From Nitrososphaeraceae archaeon (lineage in GTDB: Archaea; Thermoproteota; Nitrososphaeria; Nitrososphaerales; Nitrosopumilaceae): 7,203 nucleotides of DNA. Of the stretch, positions 1 through 5,592 are shown in pieces; the first letter of the stretch is position 1, and every line of letters begins with the position of its first letter. The position numbers were made by a program, and so were the translations under genes. The notes under the pieces are model-generated. The model searched no databases, was not told the DNA's origin, and saw only the letters and a program-made list of their open reading frames with translations. The DNA lies in assembly GCA_025922755.1 (NCBI GenBank), contig JAICHE010000053.1, positions 1 to 7,203 on the forward strand, read 5' to 3'.

Positions 1-923
1 GTTTGGTTTTTTTCTAAGGCATATCCAAGAATTTCCGGAAAGCCTCCTCCAATGTATAGTCCATCGACATTTGGTAAGGTTTTATCGTTGGTAGGACTGA
101 AATAGACAATTTTAGCACCTTCTTTTTTTAATGTCTCTAAATTATCAGGGTAATAGAAATTAAATGAACTATCTAGAGCAACTGCAATAGTTGTTTTTGG
201 TTTTTTGTATAATTTTTTAACTGGTGATTGTAAAGGTGATGAAGTTTCAGTTATTTTTATTATTTTTTCAATGTCCAAGTAATCAGCTATTACTGTGGAT
301 GCATTTTTTATTCTCTGTAATAATTTAGTGTCTTCAATTGTAGGGATTAATCCTAGGTGTCTTGATTGTAAATCAATTTCCGGATTTTTAGGAATTACAC
401 CAATTATGGGTAATTTTGTATCTTTTAATGCCTCTCTACAAAGAGTTTCATGTTTTTTACTTCCAATTTTGTTTAAAATAATTCCTTTGATACGTGAATT
501 GGCATGGAATTTTACAAACCCCAATGCTGTCGCAGCTATTGATCTGGCAGTTTTACTAGCATCTAGAACTAATATGACTGGAGATTTTGTAATTTGAGAT
601 ACATGATGGGTACTTGCAAAATTGTTGTCACCTCGAAATCCATCATAATATCCCATTACTCCCTCTATTATTGAAATATCTGATTTTGAATGGCTGACAA
701 AACTTTCTAGTAGTTGATTTTTTCCCATTAACCATACATCTAGATTAAAAACATCTTTTTTGGAAATTGCACTGAGGTAACTTGGATCAATATAGTCTGG
801 ACCAACCTTAAATGGTTGAACGGAAAAACCCTTTTTTTGTAAGGAATGAATGATTGCGCATGTAATTGATGTTTTTCCTACTCCACTTGTTGCTCCTGCT
901 AAAACTAATCTAGGAATTTTCAA
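1..923 (-). CDS. cbiA: Cobyrinic acid a,c-diamide synthase, C-terminus cut off by the window edge
   Basis: CbiA/CobB amidates the a and c side chains of cobyrinic acid (hydrogenobyrinic acid in the aerobic route), using ATP and glutamine, in the cytosol. About 307 codons are visible. From the TTG at 923 the protein begins MKIPRLVLAG, with the Walker A loop GATSGVGKTS at residues 10-19. PFKVGPDYIDPSYL, a FNLDVWLMG motif (family NLDxWMMG) and the Walker B-like region IIEGVMGYYDG follow. The glutamine amidotransferase domain begins near residue 245 and shows GLYIGGGFPEIL, but its catalytic Cys and His lie off the left edge. The frame has no ATG start; TTG 938 is the alternative. TTG 923 is preferred because it gives the usual family N-terminus and lies about 29 bp from a TATA-like box at 949-956. 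It is divergent from cobA, the next cobalamin enzyme. Confidence 0.93.
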   Translation of the reverse strand, partial: MKIPRLVLAGATSGVGKTSITCAIIHSLQKKGFSVQPFKVGPDYIDPSYLSAISKKDVFNLDVWLMGKNQLLESFVSHSKSDISIIEGVMGYYDGFRGDNNFASTHHVSQITKSPVILVLDASKTARSIAATALGFVKFHANSRIKGIILNKIGSKKHETLCREALKDTKLPIIGVIPKNPEIDLQSRHLGLIPTIEDTKLLQRIKNASTVIADYLDIEKIIKITETSSPLQSPVKKLYKKPKTTIAVALDSSFNFYYPDNLETLKKEGAKIVYFSPTNDKTLPNVDGLYIGGGFPEILGYALEKNQ

Positions 924-948
924 TTCGAATGTGTACAATTGATTTTTT

Positions 949-956
949 ATTTAAAT
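949..956. promoter_or_regulatory. Symmetric TATA-like box shared by cbiA and cobA
   Basis: The 8-bp palindrome ATTTAAAT can be read as an archaeal TATA box on either strand. On the minus strand its centre is about 29 bp from TTG 923 of cbiA, which suits a leaderless transcript. On the plus strand it predicts transcription starting near 979, giving cobA a leader of about 29 nt. The position and sequence are seen directly; the promoter role is inferred. Confidence 0.5.
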
Positions 957-978
957 GATCCAATAATGAATCTCAATG

Positions 979-1000
979 TTTTTACTCTTAAGAGTAAAAA
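979..1000. promoter_or_regulatory. Perfect 22-bp palindrome, candidate operator in the cbiA-cobA intergenic region
   Basis: Two 11-nt arms, TTTTTACTCTT and AAGAGTAAAAA, meet with no spacer. The element starts at the transcription start predicted for cobA from the TATA-like box at 949-956 and ends 7 bp before the cobA ATG. A dimeric repressor bound here would block cobA and might also affect cbiA. With no loop it would fold poorly as an RNA hairpin, which favours a DNA site. The regulator is unknown. Confidence 0.5.
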
Positions 1001-1007
1001 TCATGAT

Positions 1008-1541
1008 ATGGCAGAACAAGGATTAACTATCATTTACACTGGAAAGGGTAAAGGAAAGACGACAGCTGCATTGGGAATCGCCTTGAGGGCTGTCGGATAT
1101 GGGAAAAAAATATGCATGATTCAATTCATTAAAGGATCTTGGCATTATGGTGAAATGATATCTTCAAAAAAACTAGAACCGGATTTTGAAATGATTGCTG
1201 TTGGGAAAGGATTCGTGGGAATAATTGATGATAAAGATCCTAAAGAGGAACATGAAAAAATCGCCAAGGAAGCAGTAAAGATATGCTCAAAAAAAATTCA
1301 ATCTGGAAACTATGATATTGTAATTCTAGACGAAGTAAATTATGCTATAAATTTGGGTCTGATAAAATTGGAAGACATTATCAACTTAGTTAAGTCTAAG
1401 CCCGTTGAGCTGGATATCGTTTTGACTGGGAATTATGCCAAAGACGAATTAATTGAAATTGCAGATTTAGTTACTGAGATGAAAGAGATCAAACATCCAT
1501 TTCAGAAGGGTAAAAAAGCAAAAAAGGGAATTGATTTCTAA
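1008..1541 (+). CDS. cobA: Cob(I)alamin adenosyltransferase, BtuR/CobO/CobA family
   Basis: This enzyme transfers the adenosyl group of ATP to the reduced cobalt of corrinoids to make the coenzyme form. The 177-aa protein has the family's distinctive P-loop GKGKGKTTAALG at residues 12-23. QFIKGSWHYGE lies at 39-49, the Walker B-like IVILDEVNYA at 104-113, and LTGNY at 139-143. The closing motif is VTEMKEIKHPFQKGKKAKKG, and the length matches the family. ATG 1008 is chosen because the P-loop then sits near the N-terminus as in relatives. Starts at ATG 966 or TTG 939 would add an unconserved extension translated through the palindrome at 979-1000. There is no Shine-Dalgarno motif. It is divergent from cbiA and 40 bp ahead of aIF2 alpha. 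Confidence 0.94.
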   Translation: MAEQGLTIIYTGKGKGKTTAALGIALRAVGYGKKICMIQFIKGSWHYGEMISSKKLEPDFEMIAVGKGFVGIIDDKDPKEEHEKIAKEAVKICSKKIQSGNYDIVILDEVNYAINLGLIKLEDIINLVKSKPVELDIVLTGNYAKDELIEIADLVTEMKEIKHPFQKGKKAKKGIDF

Positions 1542-1550
1542 CTAGCAACA

Positions 1551-1557
1551 TTAAATT
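1551..1557 (+). promoter_or_regulatory. TATA-like box for the aIF2 alpha-nop10 unit
   Basis: TTAAATT is centred 28 bp before ATG 1582 within the 40-bp gap after cobA. The spacing fits a leaderless or nearly leaderless mRNA, so the translation genes probably have their own promoter rather than depending on cobA. Motif seen; role inferred. Confidence 0.45.
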
Positions 1558-1581
1558 ACGCACAAATTAGTCATAGAAGAA

Positions 1582-2379
1582 ATGTCTACAGAAATTCAAG
1601 AGATGCCCGAACAGGGCGAAATTGTTCTTGCAACTGTAACTAAAGTGATGGACCATGGGGCATATGTGACTCTAGATGAATATGAAGGAATTCAAGGATT
1701 TTTGCATATTTCTGAGATTGCTCCCGGATGGATAAGATCAATAAATCGATTTGTTAAAGAAAATGAAAAAAAGGTTCTACTCGTAAAAAAGGTCAATCCA
1801 AGTAGAGGAGACATTGACCTTTCACTTAAACAAGTATCAAAAGATCAAAAAAAGCACAAATTAAAAGAAGTGAAGAAATTTGAGAAAGGAAAAACATTAT
1901 TGAAAAATGTTCAAGATAAAGCAAAACTATCAGATAAGGAAATTGAAAAATTAGAAGATGATATTTATTCAAATTTTGATTCTGTATATGATGCTTTCAT
2001 TGAAATTGGACGGAATGGAATTAATTCAGTAAAAAGTCTAAAGCTTTCTAAAAAAACTGCTAGTGTAATTGAGGAGATTTGTTCTAAAATCAAACTTCCG
2101 TCTGTTGAAATAAGAGGAGTGATGGAAATAACAAATAACAAGCCAAATGGGATTGAGATTATCAAAAAAACACTTTTAGATGTCCTGAAAAAAGATTCTT
2201 CTATTGATATTATCTATCTAGGTGCTCCAAAATATCGATTATCTGTAACTGCTGAAGATTTCAAGTCGGCTGAAAAAAAATTGAAACCAATAATTCTTGA
2301 AGTCCAGCAGAATATTGAAAAAAAGAAAGGCCAATTCAAATTTACTCGAGAAGAATCTAAAAAAACTAGAGAGAATTAA
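1582..2379 (+). CDS. eif2a: Translation initiation factor aIF2 subunit alpha
   Basis: This is the alpha subunit of the heterotrimeric factor that delivers initiator Met-tRNA to the small ribosomal subunit. The 265-aa protein has an S1-type RNA-binding domain at about residues 10-84 (GEIVLATVTKV, HGAYVTLDEY, GFLHISEIAPGWIRSI, RGDIDLSLKQV). A Lys-rich helical domain follows to about 170, then the C-terminal alpha/beta domain that contacts gamma. Ala47 falls where eukaryotic eIF2 alpha has its regulatory Ser51, in the SEIAPGW loop, so control by phosphorylation at that site is not possible. ATG 1582 is favoured by the upstream TATA-like box; ATG 1603 (MPEQGEIV) would match the shorter starts of some relatives. 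The gene is 1 bp from nop10. Confidence 0.96.
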   Translation: MSTEIQEMPEQGEIVLATVTKVMDHGAYVTLDEYEGIQGFLHISEIAPGWIRSINRFVKENEKKVLLVKKVNPSRGDIDLSLKQVSKDQKKHKLKEVKKFEKGKTLLKNVQDKAKLSDKEIEKLEDDIYSNFDSVYDAFIEIGRNGINSVKSLKLSKKTASVIEEICSKIKLPSVEIRGVMEITNNKPNGIEIIKKTLLDVLKKDSSIDIIYLGAPKYRLSVTAEDFKSAEKKLKPIILEVQQNIEKKKGQFKFTREESKKTREN

Positions 2380-2380
2380 G

Positions 2381-2539
2381 ATGAGATTTCTATTAAGAAG
2401 ATGTGTTAGTTGTTTTCATTATACTCTTAAAGATAAATGTCCTAAATGTGGGGAAGAAACAATTTCTGCTCATCCAGCTAAATTTTCGCCGGATGATAAG
2501 TATATGAAATACAGATTGGCAGAGCGCTATAACAAATAA
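2381..2539 (+). CDS. nop10: H/ACA RNP protein Nop10
   Basis: Nop10 is a small core protein of H/ACA ribonucleoproteins; it stabilises the Cbf5 pseudouridine synthase during guide-directed rRNA modification. The 52-aa protein has the archaeal zinc ribbon with C8 and C11 (CVSC) and C20 and C23 (CPKC). The signature AHPAKFSPDDKYMKYR and a basic C-terminus follow. A longer open frame extends upstream to 2297, but that part overlaps aIF2 alpha and does not look like the family. ATG 2381 starts the family-length protein 1 bp after the aIF2 alpha stop, implying one transcript. The aIF2 alpha-Nop10 pair is a known conserved archaeal arrangement. Confidence 0.96.
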   Translation: MRFLLRRCVSCFHYTLKDKCPKCGEETISAHPAKFSPDDKYMKYRLAERYNK

Positions 2540-2545
2540 ATCAAG

Positions 2546-2556
2546 TTTTTTATTTT
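2546..2556 (+). terminator. T-rich terminator at the nop10/PEBP convergence
   Basis: TTTTTTATTTT lies in the 15-bp gap between the nop10 stop and the converging PEBP stop, and overlaps the latter's codon. Archaeal RNA polymerase can terminate at such U-tracts without a hairpin, and no hairpin is visible. Assignment is by composition and position only. Confidence 0.4.
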
Positions 2557-3007
2557 ATGGTGCGTATTTGCCTTCTAATTTAGCCTCATCTATGATATGA
2601 CCTTTCATCGCTTCTTCAACCTGTGATTTTGATGAACCTTCATTGATGTCGAGTTTTTTATCCAAGGCATATAATTTGAAAATGTAGGTATGCTCTTTAT
2701 CAGGTGGAGCAGGTCCTCCATAAACCGTTTCTCCAAAATCTGTTTTTCCTTGTATAGAATTAGAGGGAACTGAATTTTCATTTATTTCGCTGGTATTTGG
2801 CTCAATGTTCCAAACAATCCAGTGAACCCAGATTTTTCCTACTGCTCCCATTGCGTCTGGATCATCCATTATTAGAGCTAAGGATTTGGCCTCAGTAGGT
2901 ACTTCTTTAATTAGAATTGGTGGGTTGATGTTATCTTTTTTATAACCATATTTTCTTGGAATTTCACTTCCATTTTCAAATGCAGTACTCTCAATTTTCA
3001 TATGCAT
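2555..3007 (-). CDS. PEBP/YbhB-YbcL family (Raf-kinase-inhibitor-like) protein
   Basis: This is a member of the phosphatidylethanolamine-binding protein family; its prokaryotic members have no settled biochemical role. The 150-aa protein shows the anion-pocket motifs in order: LIMDDPDAMGAVGKIWVHW at residues 45-63 and YGGPAPPDKEHTY at 96-108, with H62 and H106 as the pocket histidines. Relatives usually read DPDAP where this has DPDAM. There is no signal peptide, so it is cytosolic, unlike some bacterial periplasmic members. ATG 3007 lies about 27 bp from a TATA-like box; ATG 3001 would give MKIES and is also possible. It follows the PIN gene on the same strand after 32 bp. A role linked to its translation neighbours is not shown by the sequence. 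Confidence 0.93.
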   Translation of the reverse strand: MHMKIESTAFENGSEIPRKYGYKKDNINPPILIKEVPTEAKSLALIMDDPDAMGAVGKIWVHWIVWNIEPNTSEINENSVPSNSIQGKTDFGETVYGGPAPPDKEHTYIFKLYALDKKLDINEGSSKSQVEEAMKGHIIDEAKLEGKYAP

Positions 3008-3029
3008 TTTTTAGGCTTATTTGTTCCAG

Positions 3030-3038
3030 TTAAATTTT
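3030..3038 (-). promoter_or_regulatory. TATA-like box for the PEBP gene
   Basis: The plus-strand bases TTAAATTTT, read on the minus strand as AAAATTTAA, are centred about 27 bp before ATG 3007 and end just before the PIN stop codon. The PEBP gene may therefore be transcribed independently of the S6e-aIF2 gamma-PIN unit. Inferred from spacing. Confidence 0.4.
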
Positions 3039-3039
3039 A

Positions 3040-3408
3040 CTAAGATTCTAGTATTATGTGGTCATTTGAAAAAGAAATTATTGATCCGCCAATCTTTTTA
3101 ATTTCATTTTTTAATTCTCTATCCATCGTTCCAATTATGCCGCCATTCTTTTTTATATAATTAATTAATTCTTTATCTGCATATTTTCCTTGGATTGGAA
3201 TAATTTTGAAATTTTTAATAAAATCAAGCGTAGTTAGTATGTCTTGTTTTTTCTGAGCATTATCCTTGAGATTGTTTAATTCGTTTTTTACAACTTCGGG
3301 AACAATATACGAAATAGATCCAATTTCAACGTCTACTGAATCAATGTTTTTGATCCTTTTGGTAGCTAGATGAATTAAAAAATTAGTGTCACAAATTACT
3401 TCAACCAA
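3040..3408 (-). CDS. PIN-domain protein of the Fcf1/Utp24-like type that accompanies aIF2 gamma
   Basis: PIN domains are metal-dependent RNases. The archaeal Fcf1-like group is habitually encoded beside aIF2 gamma and is thought to act in rRNA processing. The 122-aa protein carries plausible metal ligands D7 (CDTNFLI), E43 (PEVVKNEL), D78 (YADKEL) and D96 (GTMDRELK), so it looks catalytically intact. The length fits a stand-alone PIN domain. TTG 3408 must be the start: the in-frame codon before it is TAG, and the next Met is residue 95. The TTG lies inside the end of aIF2 gamma (8-nt overlap, TTGGTTGA), indicating translational coupling. A VapC-type toxin is less likely, because no antitoxin gene accompanies it and the neighbour is aIF2 gamma. 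Confidence 0.88.
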   Translation of the reverse strand: MVEVICDTNFLIHLATKRIKNIDSVDVEIGSISYIVPEVVKNELNNLKDNAQKKQDILTTLDFIKNFKIIPIQGKYADKELINYIKKNGGIIGTMDRELKNEIKKIGGSIISFSNDHIILES

Positions 3409-4663
3409 CTACCCCGGCCCCAATTAATCTCCATCTATCAGCGATTCTTCTACTAATAGCCACATTTCCTTTTTCAAATATGCAAGCGGGTCTTCGTAGT
3501 TCAATTTCAGCAGTTTTGGATTTGATCTTTGATACTTTTCCTAATATTGGGGCTGTACCAATGTTTAATCGTAGAAGTTCATCTTTTTGTATTGGAAGAA
3601 CCTTTACATCTTCACCTATTCCAACTGCAGAGTCAAAGAGATTAACTTCAAGTTTAATTGTATTCGAATTTTCTGGAAGAGTTCCAGGTTTTCCAATTAC
3701 AGATCCAATAAATGAATCACTTCTAGTCATAGCTGGATCTAATTTTGTACCTATTGCTACCAATCCGCCAGGTTTTACAGAATCCACGATTCCTGCACCT
3801 GTACCAAGTGAGGTAATTTCAGTATTTAATGGCTCATATGTTTTCTTTTTTTCATCCATTATACCGGGTTTAATTTCAATTTCGTCCCCGACCTTAAAAA
3901 TTCCCTCGGTAAGACTGCCCCCTATAACCCCACCTTTGATATTTTTTAATTTAGTTCCAGGTTTGTTTACATCAAAGGATCGTAATACATGCATTACAGC
4001 ATCTTTAGTTTCATCTCTCTCAGGAGTTTTGATAGTTGCCTCTATTGAACCAATTAGTGCATCAATGTTTAATCCAGATTGGGCCGAAATAGGAATTATT
4101 GGAGCTTTTGCTGCATAAGTTTCTTTTACAAATTTAGTAATATCTTGATAATTTGAAACAGCCTCTTGATATGAAATCAGATCTACTTTATTTTGAACAA
4201 CTACTATTTGTTGAATTCCAAGTGTTTGTAGGGCAAGTAAATGTTCTTTAGTTTGAGGTTTTGGTACTTTTTCATTTGCTGCAACTAATAATAATGCTCC
4301 ATCCATTAATGCGGATCCAGATAACATGTTAGCCATGAGACTCTCGTGTCCTGGACTATCAACAAAACTTACTACTCTTGATAATTCACTGTCTTTTCCA
4401 CAATTATTACATTTTGGAGTTGTTGAATATCCAAGCGGTTCTTCACAATCAGGACATTTGTAAAATGCTGCATCAGAATATCCTACTCTGATTGTAATAC
4501 CTCTTTTTAGCTCTTGACTATGAACACTTGTCCAAGAACCGGTTAATGCTTGGATTAGAGTTGTTTTACCGTGATCTACGTGACCAGCAGTTCCGATATT
4601 CACACATGGTTGATATCCATATTTTTTTACATACCAATCAGGAAGAGTTTCTCGCCAATGCAT
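3401..4663 (-). CDS. eif2g: Translation initiation factor aIF2 subunit gamma, GTPase
   Basis: This is the GTP-binding core of aIF2; it binds initiator Met-tRNA and holds alpha and beta together. The 420-aa protein has G1 GHVDHGKT at residues 27-34 and switch I RGITIRVGY at 54-62. The zinc knuckle has C70, C73, C85 and C88 (CPDC...CNNC), G3 is DSPGHE at 102-107, and G4 is NKVD at 158-161. Two beta-barrel domains follow, as in EF-Tu, ending in RWRLIGAGVVG. The length is normal for the family. The ATG at 4663 lies about 23 bp from a TATA-like box at 4684-4688, and S6e is 31 bp upstream on the same strand. Its partner alpha is encoded about 1 kb away on the other strand; no beta gene is in the window. 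Confidence 0.97.
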   Translation of the reverse strand: MHWRETLPDWYVKKYGYQPCVNIGTAGHVDHGKTTLIQALTGSWTSVHSQELKRGITIRVGYSDAAFYKCPDCEEPLGYSTTPKCNNCGKDSELSRVVSFVDSPGHESLMANMLSGSALMDGALLLVAANEKVPKPQTKEHLLALQTLGIQQIVVVQNKVDLISYQEAVSNYQDITKFVKETYAAKAPIIPISAQSGLNIDALIGSIEATIKTPERDETKDAVMHVLRSFDVNKPGTKLKNIKGGVIGGSLTEGIFKVGDEIEIKPGIMDEKKKTYEPLNTEITSLGTGAGIVDSVKPGGLVAIGTKLDPAMTRSDSFIGSVIGKPGTLPENSNTIKLEVNLFDSAVGIGEDVKVLPIQKDELLRLNIGTAPILGKVSKIKSKTAEIELRRPACIFEKGNVAISRRIADRWRLIGAGVVG

Positions 4664-4683
4664 GAGTCAAAATGTAGGACCGG

Positions 4684-4688
4684 TATAT
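4684..4688 (-). promoter_or_regulatory. TATA-like box in the S6e-aIF2 gamma gap
   Basis: TATAT, read as ATATA on the minus strand within AACATATACC, lies in the 31-bp gap and is centred about 23 bp before the aIF2 gamma ATG. It could give aIF2 gamma a promoter of its own in addition to read-through from S6e. The element is short and the assignment tentative. Confidence 0.35.
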
Positions 4689-4694
4689 GTTAAG

Positions 4695-5096
4695 TTATTC
4701 TTTTTTTTCTTCTTCAGAACTTTCTGCTTTTTCCTCAGCAGGAGCTTCAACTGGAAGTTCTCCGTCAAATTTACAGTTAACTTGATAAATTTCTTCAGAA
4801 ATTGTATTTCCTCTCATTAGTTTTCTTACTCTTTGTCCAAATTCAACATCCTGTAATCCAACACCTTTTGAAAGAAGAACTCTTTTTCTTGCAGATCCAT
4901 GCACATCACTTCTCATAGGAACTCCTGACTTGTCACTTCCTCCAGTGATTTTCAACTTACCATTTAATCCTACAATGGAAGCGTCAGTTTCTTTGCCTAT
5001 TTCTAAACCAAGTAACGGATTAGCATCACTGTCTTTCAATTCTTTTGTTACAGATTTTCCTTTAGTGTCAGATACTGTAAGTTTGAAGTTGGTCAA
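4695..5096 (-). CDS. rps6e: Small-subunit ribosomal protein S6e
   Basis: S6e is an archaeal/eukaryotic protein of the 30S/40S subunit. The 133-aa protein shows the hallmark GGSDKSGVPMRSDVHGSARKR at about residues 52-72, then LLSKGVGLQ and GQRVRKLMRGNTIS. The last 20 or so residues form an acidic Glu/Ala/Ser/Lys tail (PVEAPAEEKAESSEEEKKE) longer than in the shortest archaeal homologues. TTG 5096 is the only possible start: the preceding in-frame codon is TAA, and the first internal ATG would remove the core. No Shine-Dalgarno motif precedes it, and a weak TATA-like element lies about 29 bp upstream. S6e heads the conserved archaeal order S6e, aIF2 gamma, PIN protein. Confidence 0.96.
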   Translation of the reverse strand: MTNFKLTVSDTKGKSVTKELKDSDANPLLGLEIGKETDASIVGLNGKLKITGGSDKSGVPMRSDVHGSARKRVLLSKGVGLQDVEFGQRVRKLMRGNTISEEIYQVNCKFDGELPVEAPAEEKAESSEEEKKE

Positions 5097-5121
5097 TTAT
5101 TCGGAAAAATAGGTGAACGAC

Positions 5122-5128
5122 TAATTAA
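5122..5128 (-). promoter_or_regulatory. Weak TATA-like element for the S6e operon
   Basis: TAATTAA (TTAATTA on the minus strand) is centred about 29 bp before TTG 5096. It is the best-placed A/T-only element for the S6e transcript in the 71-bp divergent gap, but it departs from the usual TTTAWA core. Inferred only. Confidence 0.3.
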
Positions 5129-5141
5129 CGTTTGGACATTA

Positions 5142-5150
5142 TTTTTAAAT
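5142..5150 (+). promoter_or_regulatory. TATA-like box for the 41-aa zinc-ribbon gene
   Basis: TTTTTAAAT is centred about 22 bp before ATG 5168 in an A/T-rich stretch facing away from S6e. The spacing is slightly short for an archaeal TATA box, so the functional centre may sit a few bases upstream. It supports 5168 as a real, leaderless start. Confidence 0.4.
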
Positions 5151-5167
5151 TATTATTTAGAATAGAT

Positions 5168-5293
5168 ATGGTGGCCGAAGAGATAAGATGCCCAAAGTGT
5201 GATTTTAAAATGGTTGATATGCAGGCATGCCATATGTTTTGTCCAAATTGTGGATCCCATTTAGATTGTTCAGATAAAGGAAATTTTTGGTAA
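5168..5293 (+). CDS. 41-aa zinc-ribbon protein ending in a DCSDKGNFW motif
   Basis: I do not know a function for this gene. The protein carries a CPKC pair (C8, C11), an ACHMFCPNCG segment (C21, C25, C28), and a further Cys in LDCSDKGNFW (C34). C8, C11, C25 and C28 form a standard four-Cys zinc ribbon; C21, H22, H31 and C34 are extra possible ligands. The rest is short and charged, with no membrane segment or signal peptide. Very short bacterial and archaeal proteins with a CPxCG...DCSD ending exist as I recall, but the family name is unknown to me. Evidence that it is real: ATG start, well-placed TATA-like box, regular Cys spacing, and a stop that exactly abuts the next gene. It is divergent from S6e with a 71-bp gap. 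Confidence 0.78.
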   Translation: MVAEEIRCPKCDFKMVDMQACHMFCPNCGSHLDCSDKGNFW

Positions 5294-5467
5294 TTAGAGT
5301 CCAGGTCTATCAGGAATGTAATCAGAAGCCATGTTAATAGCCTGCTCTTTCATGATTTCAAGATATGTATCATAATCTTCATCAAAATTACAATGAGGGC
5401 ATTTTACTCTAGTAACTTCATCATTTAGAATTGCCACTTTTTCACATTCAGGACATTTTGCATCCAT
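5294..5467 (-). CDS. 57-aa zinc-ribbon protein
   Basis: I recognise no specific function. The N-terminal half is a compact zinc ribbon: CPEC at residues 5-8 and CPHC at 23-26, separated by a short beta-hairpin-like stretch (EKVAILNDEVTRVK). The C-terminal half is acidic and probably helical (FDEDYDTYLEIMKEQAINMASDY). The layout resembles small ribbon proteins that carry or bind partners, such as LysW/TFIIB-type ribbons. However, the C-terminal Glu-Trp-Glu motif of LysW is absent, so I do not call it LysW. ATG 5467 has a TATA-like box about 25 bp upstream that could also serve tRNA-Gly on the other strand. Its stop codon directly abuts that of the 41-aa ribbon gene. Confidence 0.8.
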   Translation of the reverse strand: MDAKCPECEKVAILNDEVTRVKCPHCNFDEDYDTYLEIMKEQAINMASDYIPDRPGL

Positions 5468-5480
5468 AAATCCATTAGAC

Positions 5481-5497
5481 GATTAAGATATTTAATC
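5481..5497. promoter_or_regulatory. Inverted-repeat TATA region between the zinc-ribbon gene and tRNA-Gly
   Basis: GATTAA and TTAATC flank the pentamer GATAT. The A/T core at 5488-5496 is centred about 25 bp from ATG 5467 on the minus strand and about 27 bp from the mature tRNA 5' end at 5519. One element could serve as TATA box in both directions. Symmetry and spacing are seen; promoter use is inferred. Confidence 0.45.
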
Positions 5498-5518
5498 ATA
5501 ATTAGAGAAGTTAGAAGG

Positions 5519-5592
5519 GCGGAGTTAGTTTAGTCTGGTATGACGTCAGCTTCCCAAGCTGAAGGCCGCGGGTTCAAATCCCGCACTCCGCA
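5519..5592 (+). tRNA. tRNA-Gly, anticodon CCC
   Basis: The cloverleaf closes completely. Acceptor stem GCGGAGT (5519-5525) pairs with ACTCCGC (5585-5591), and the discriminator base is A5592. The D arm starts at 5528. The anticodon stem TCAGC/GCTGA (5546-5550/5558-5562) encloses the 7-nt loop TTCCCAA, with anticodon CCC at 5553-5555 reading GGG glycine codons. The T stem GCGGG/CCCGC (5568-5572/5580-5584) encloses TTCAAAT. The variable loop is short (class I), there is no intron, and CCA is not encoded. It converges on the TPR gene, whose stop codon lies only 3 bp away. Confidence 0.97.

Noticed and set aside
295..597. 100-codon plus-strand frame at the left end
   Set aside because: It lies wholly opposite cbiA, which carries clear family motifs in the minus-strand frame.
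939..1007. N-terminal extension of cobA from TTG 939 or ATG 966
   Set aside because: The extension lacks similarity to the family, runs through the 22-bp palindrome, and overlaps the proposed promoter; ATG 1008 gives the standard N-terminus.
3040..3408. VapC toxin of a toxin-antitoxin pair
   Set aside because: The PIN protein overlaps aIF2 gamma and has no antitoxin-like partner; the conserved S6e-aIF2 gamma-PIN order fits the Fcf1-like group better.
3480..4118. Long open frame on the plus strand (212 codons)
   Set aside because: It is antisense to the conserved GTPase and barrel domains of aIF2 gamma, has no recognisable motif, and follows from codon bias of the real gene.
5168..5592. Possible CRISPR array, insertion sequence or tRNA-linked integration site
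   Set aside because: No direct repeats, transposase, integrase or duplicated tRNA 3' end is visible around the tRNA or elsewhere in the window.
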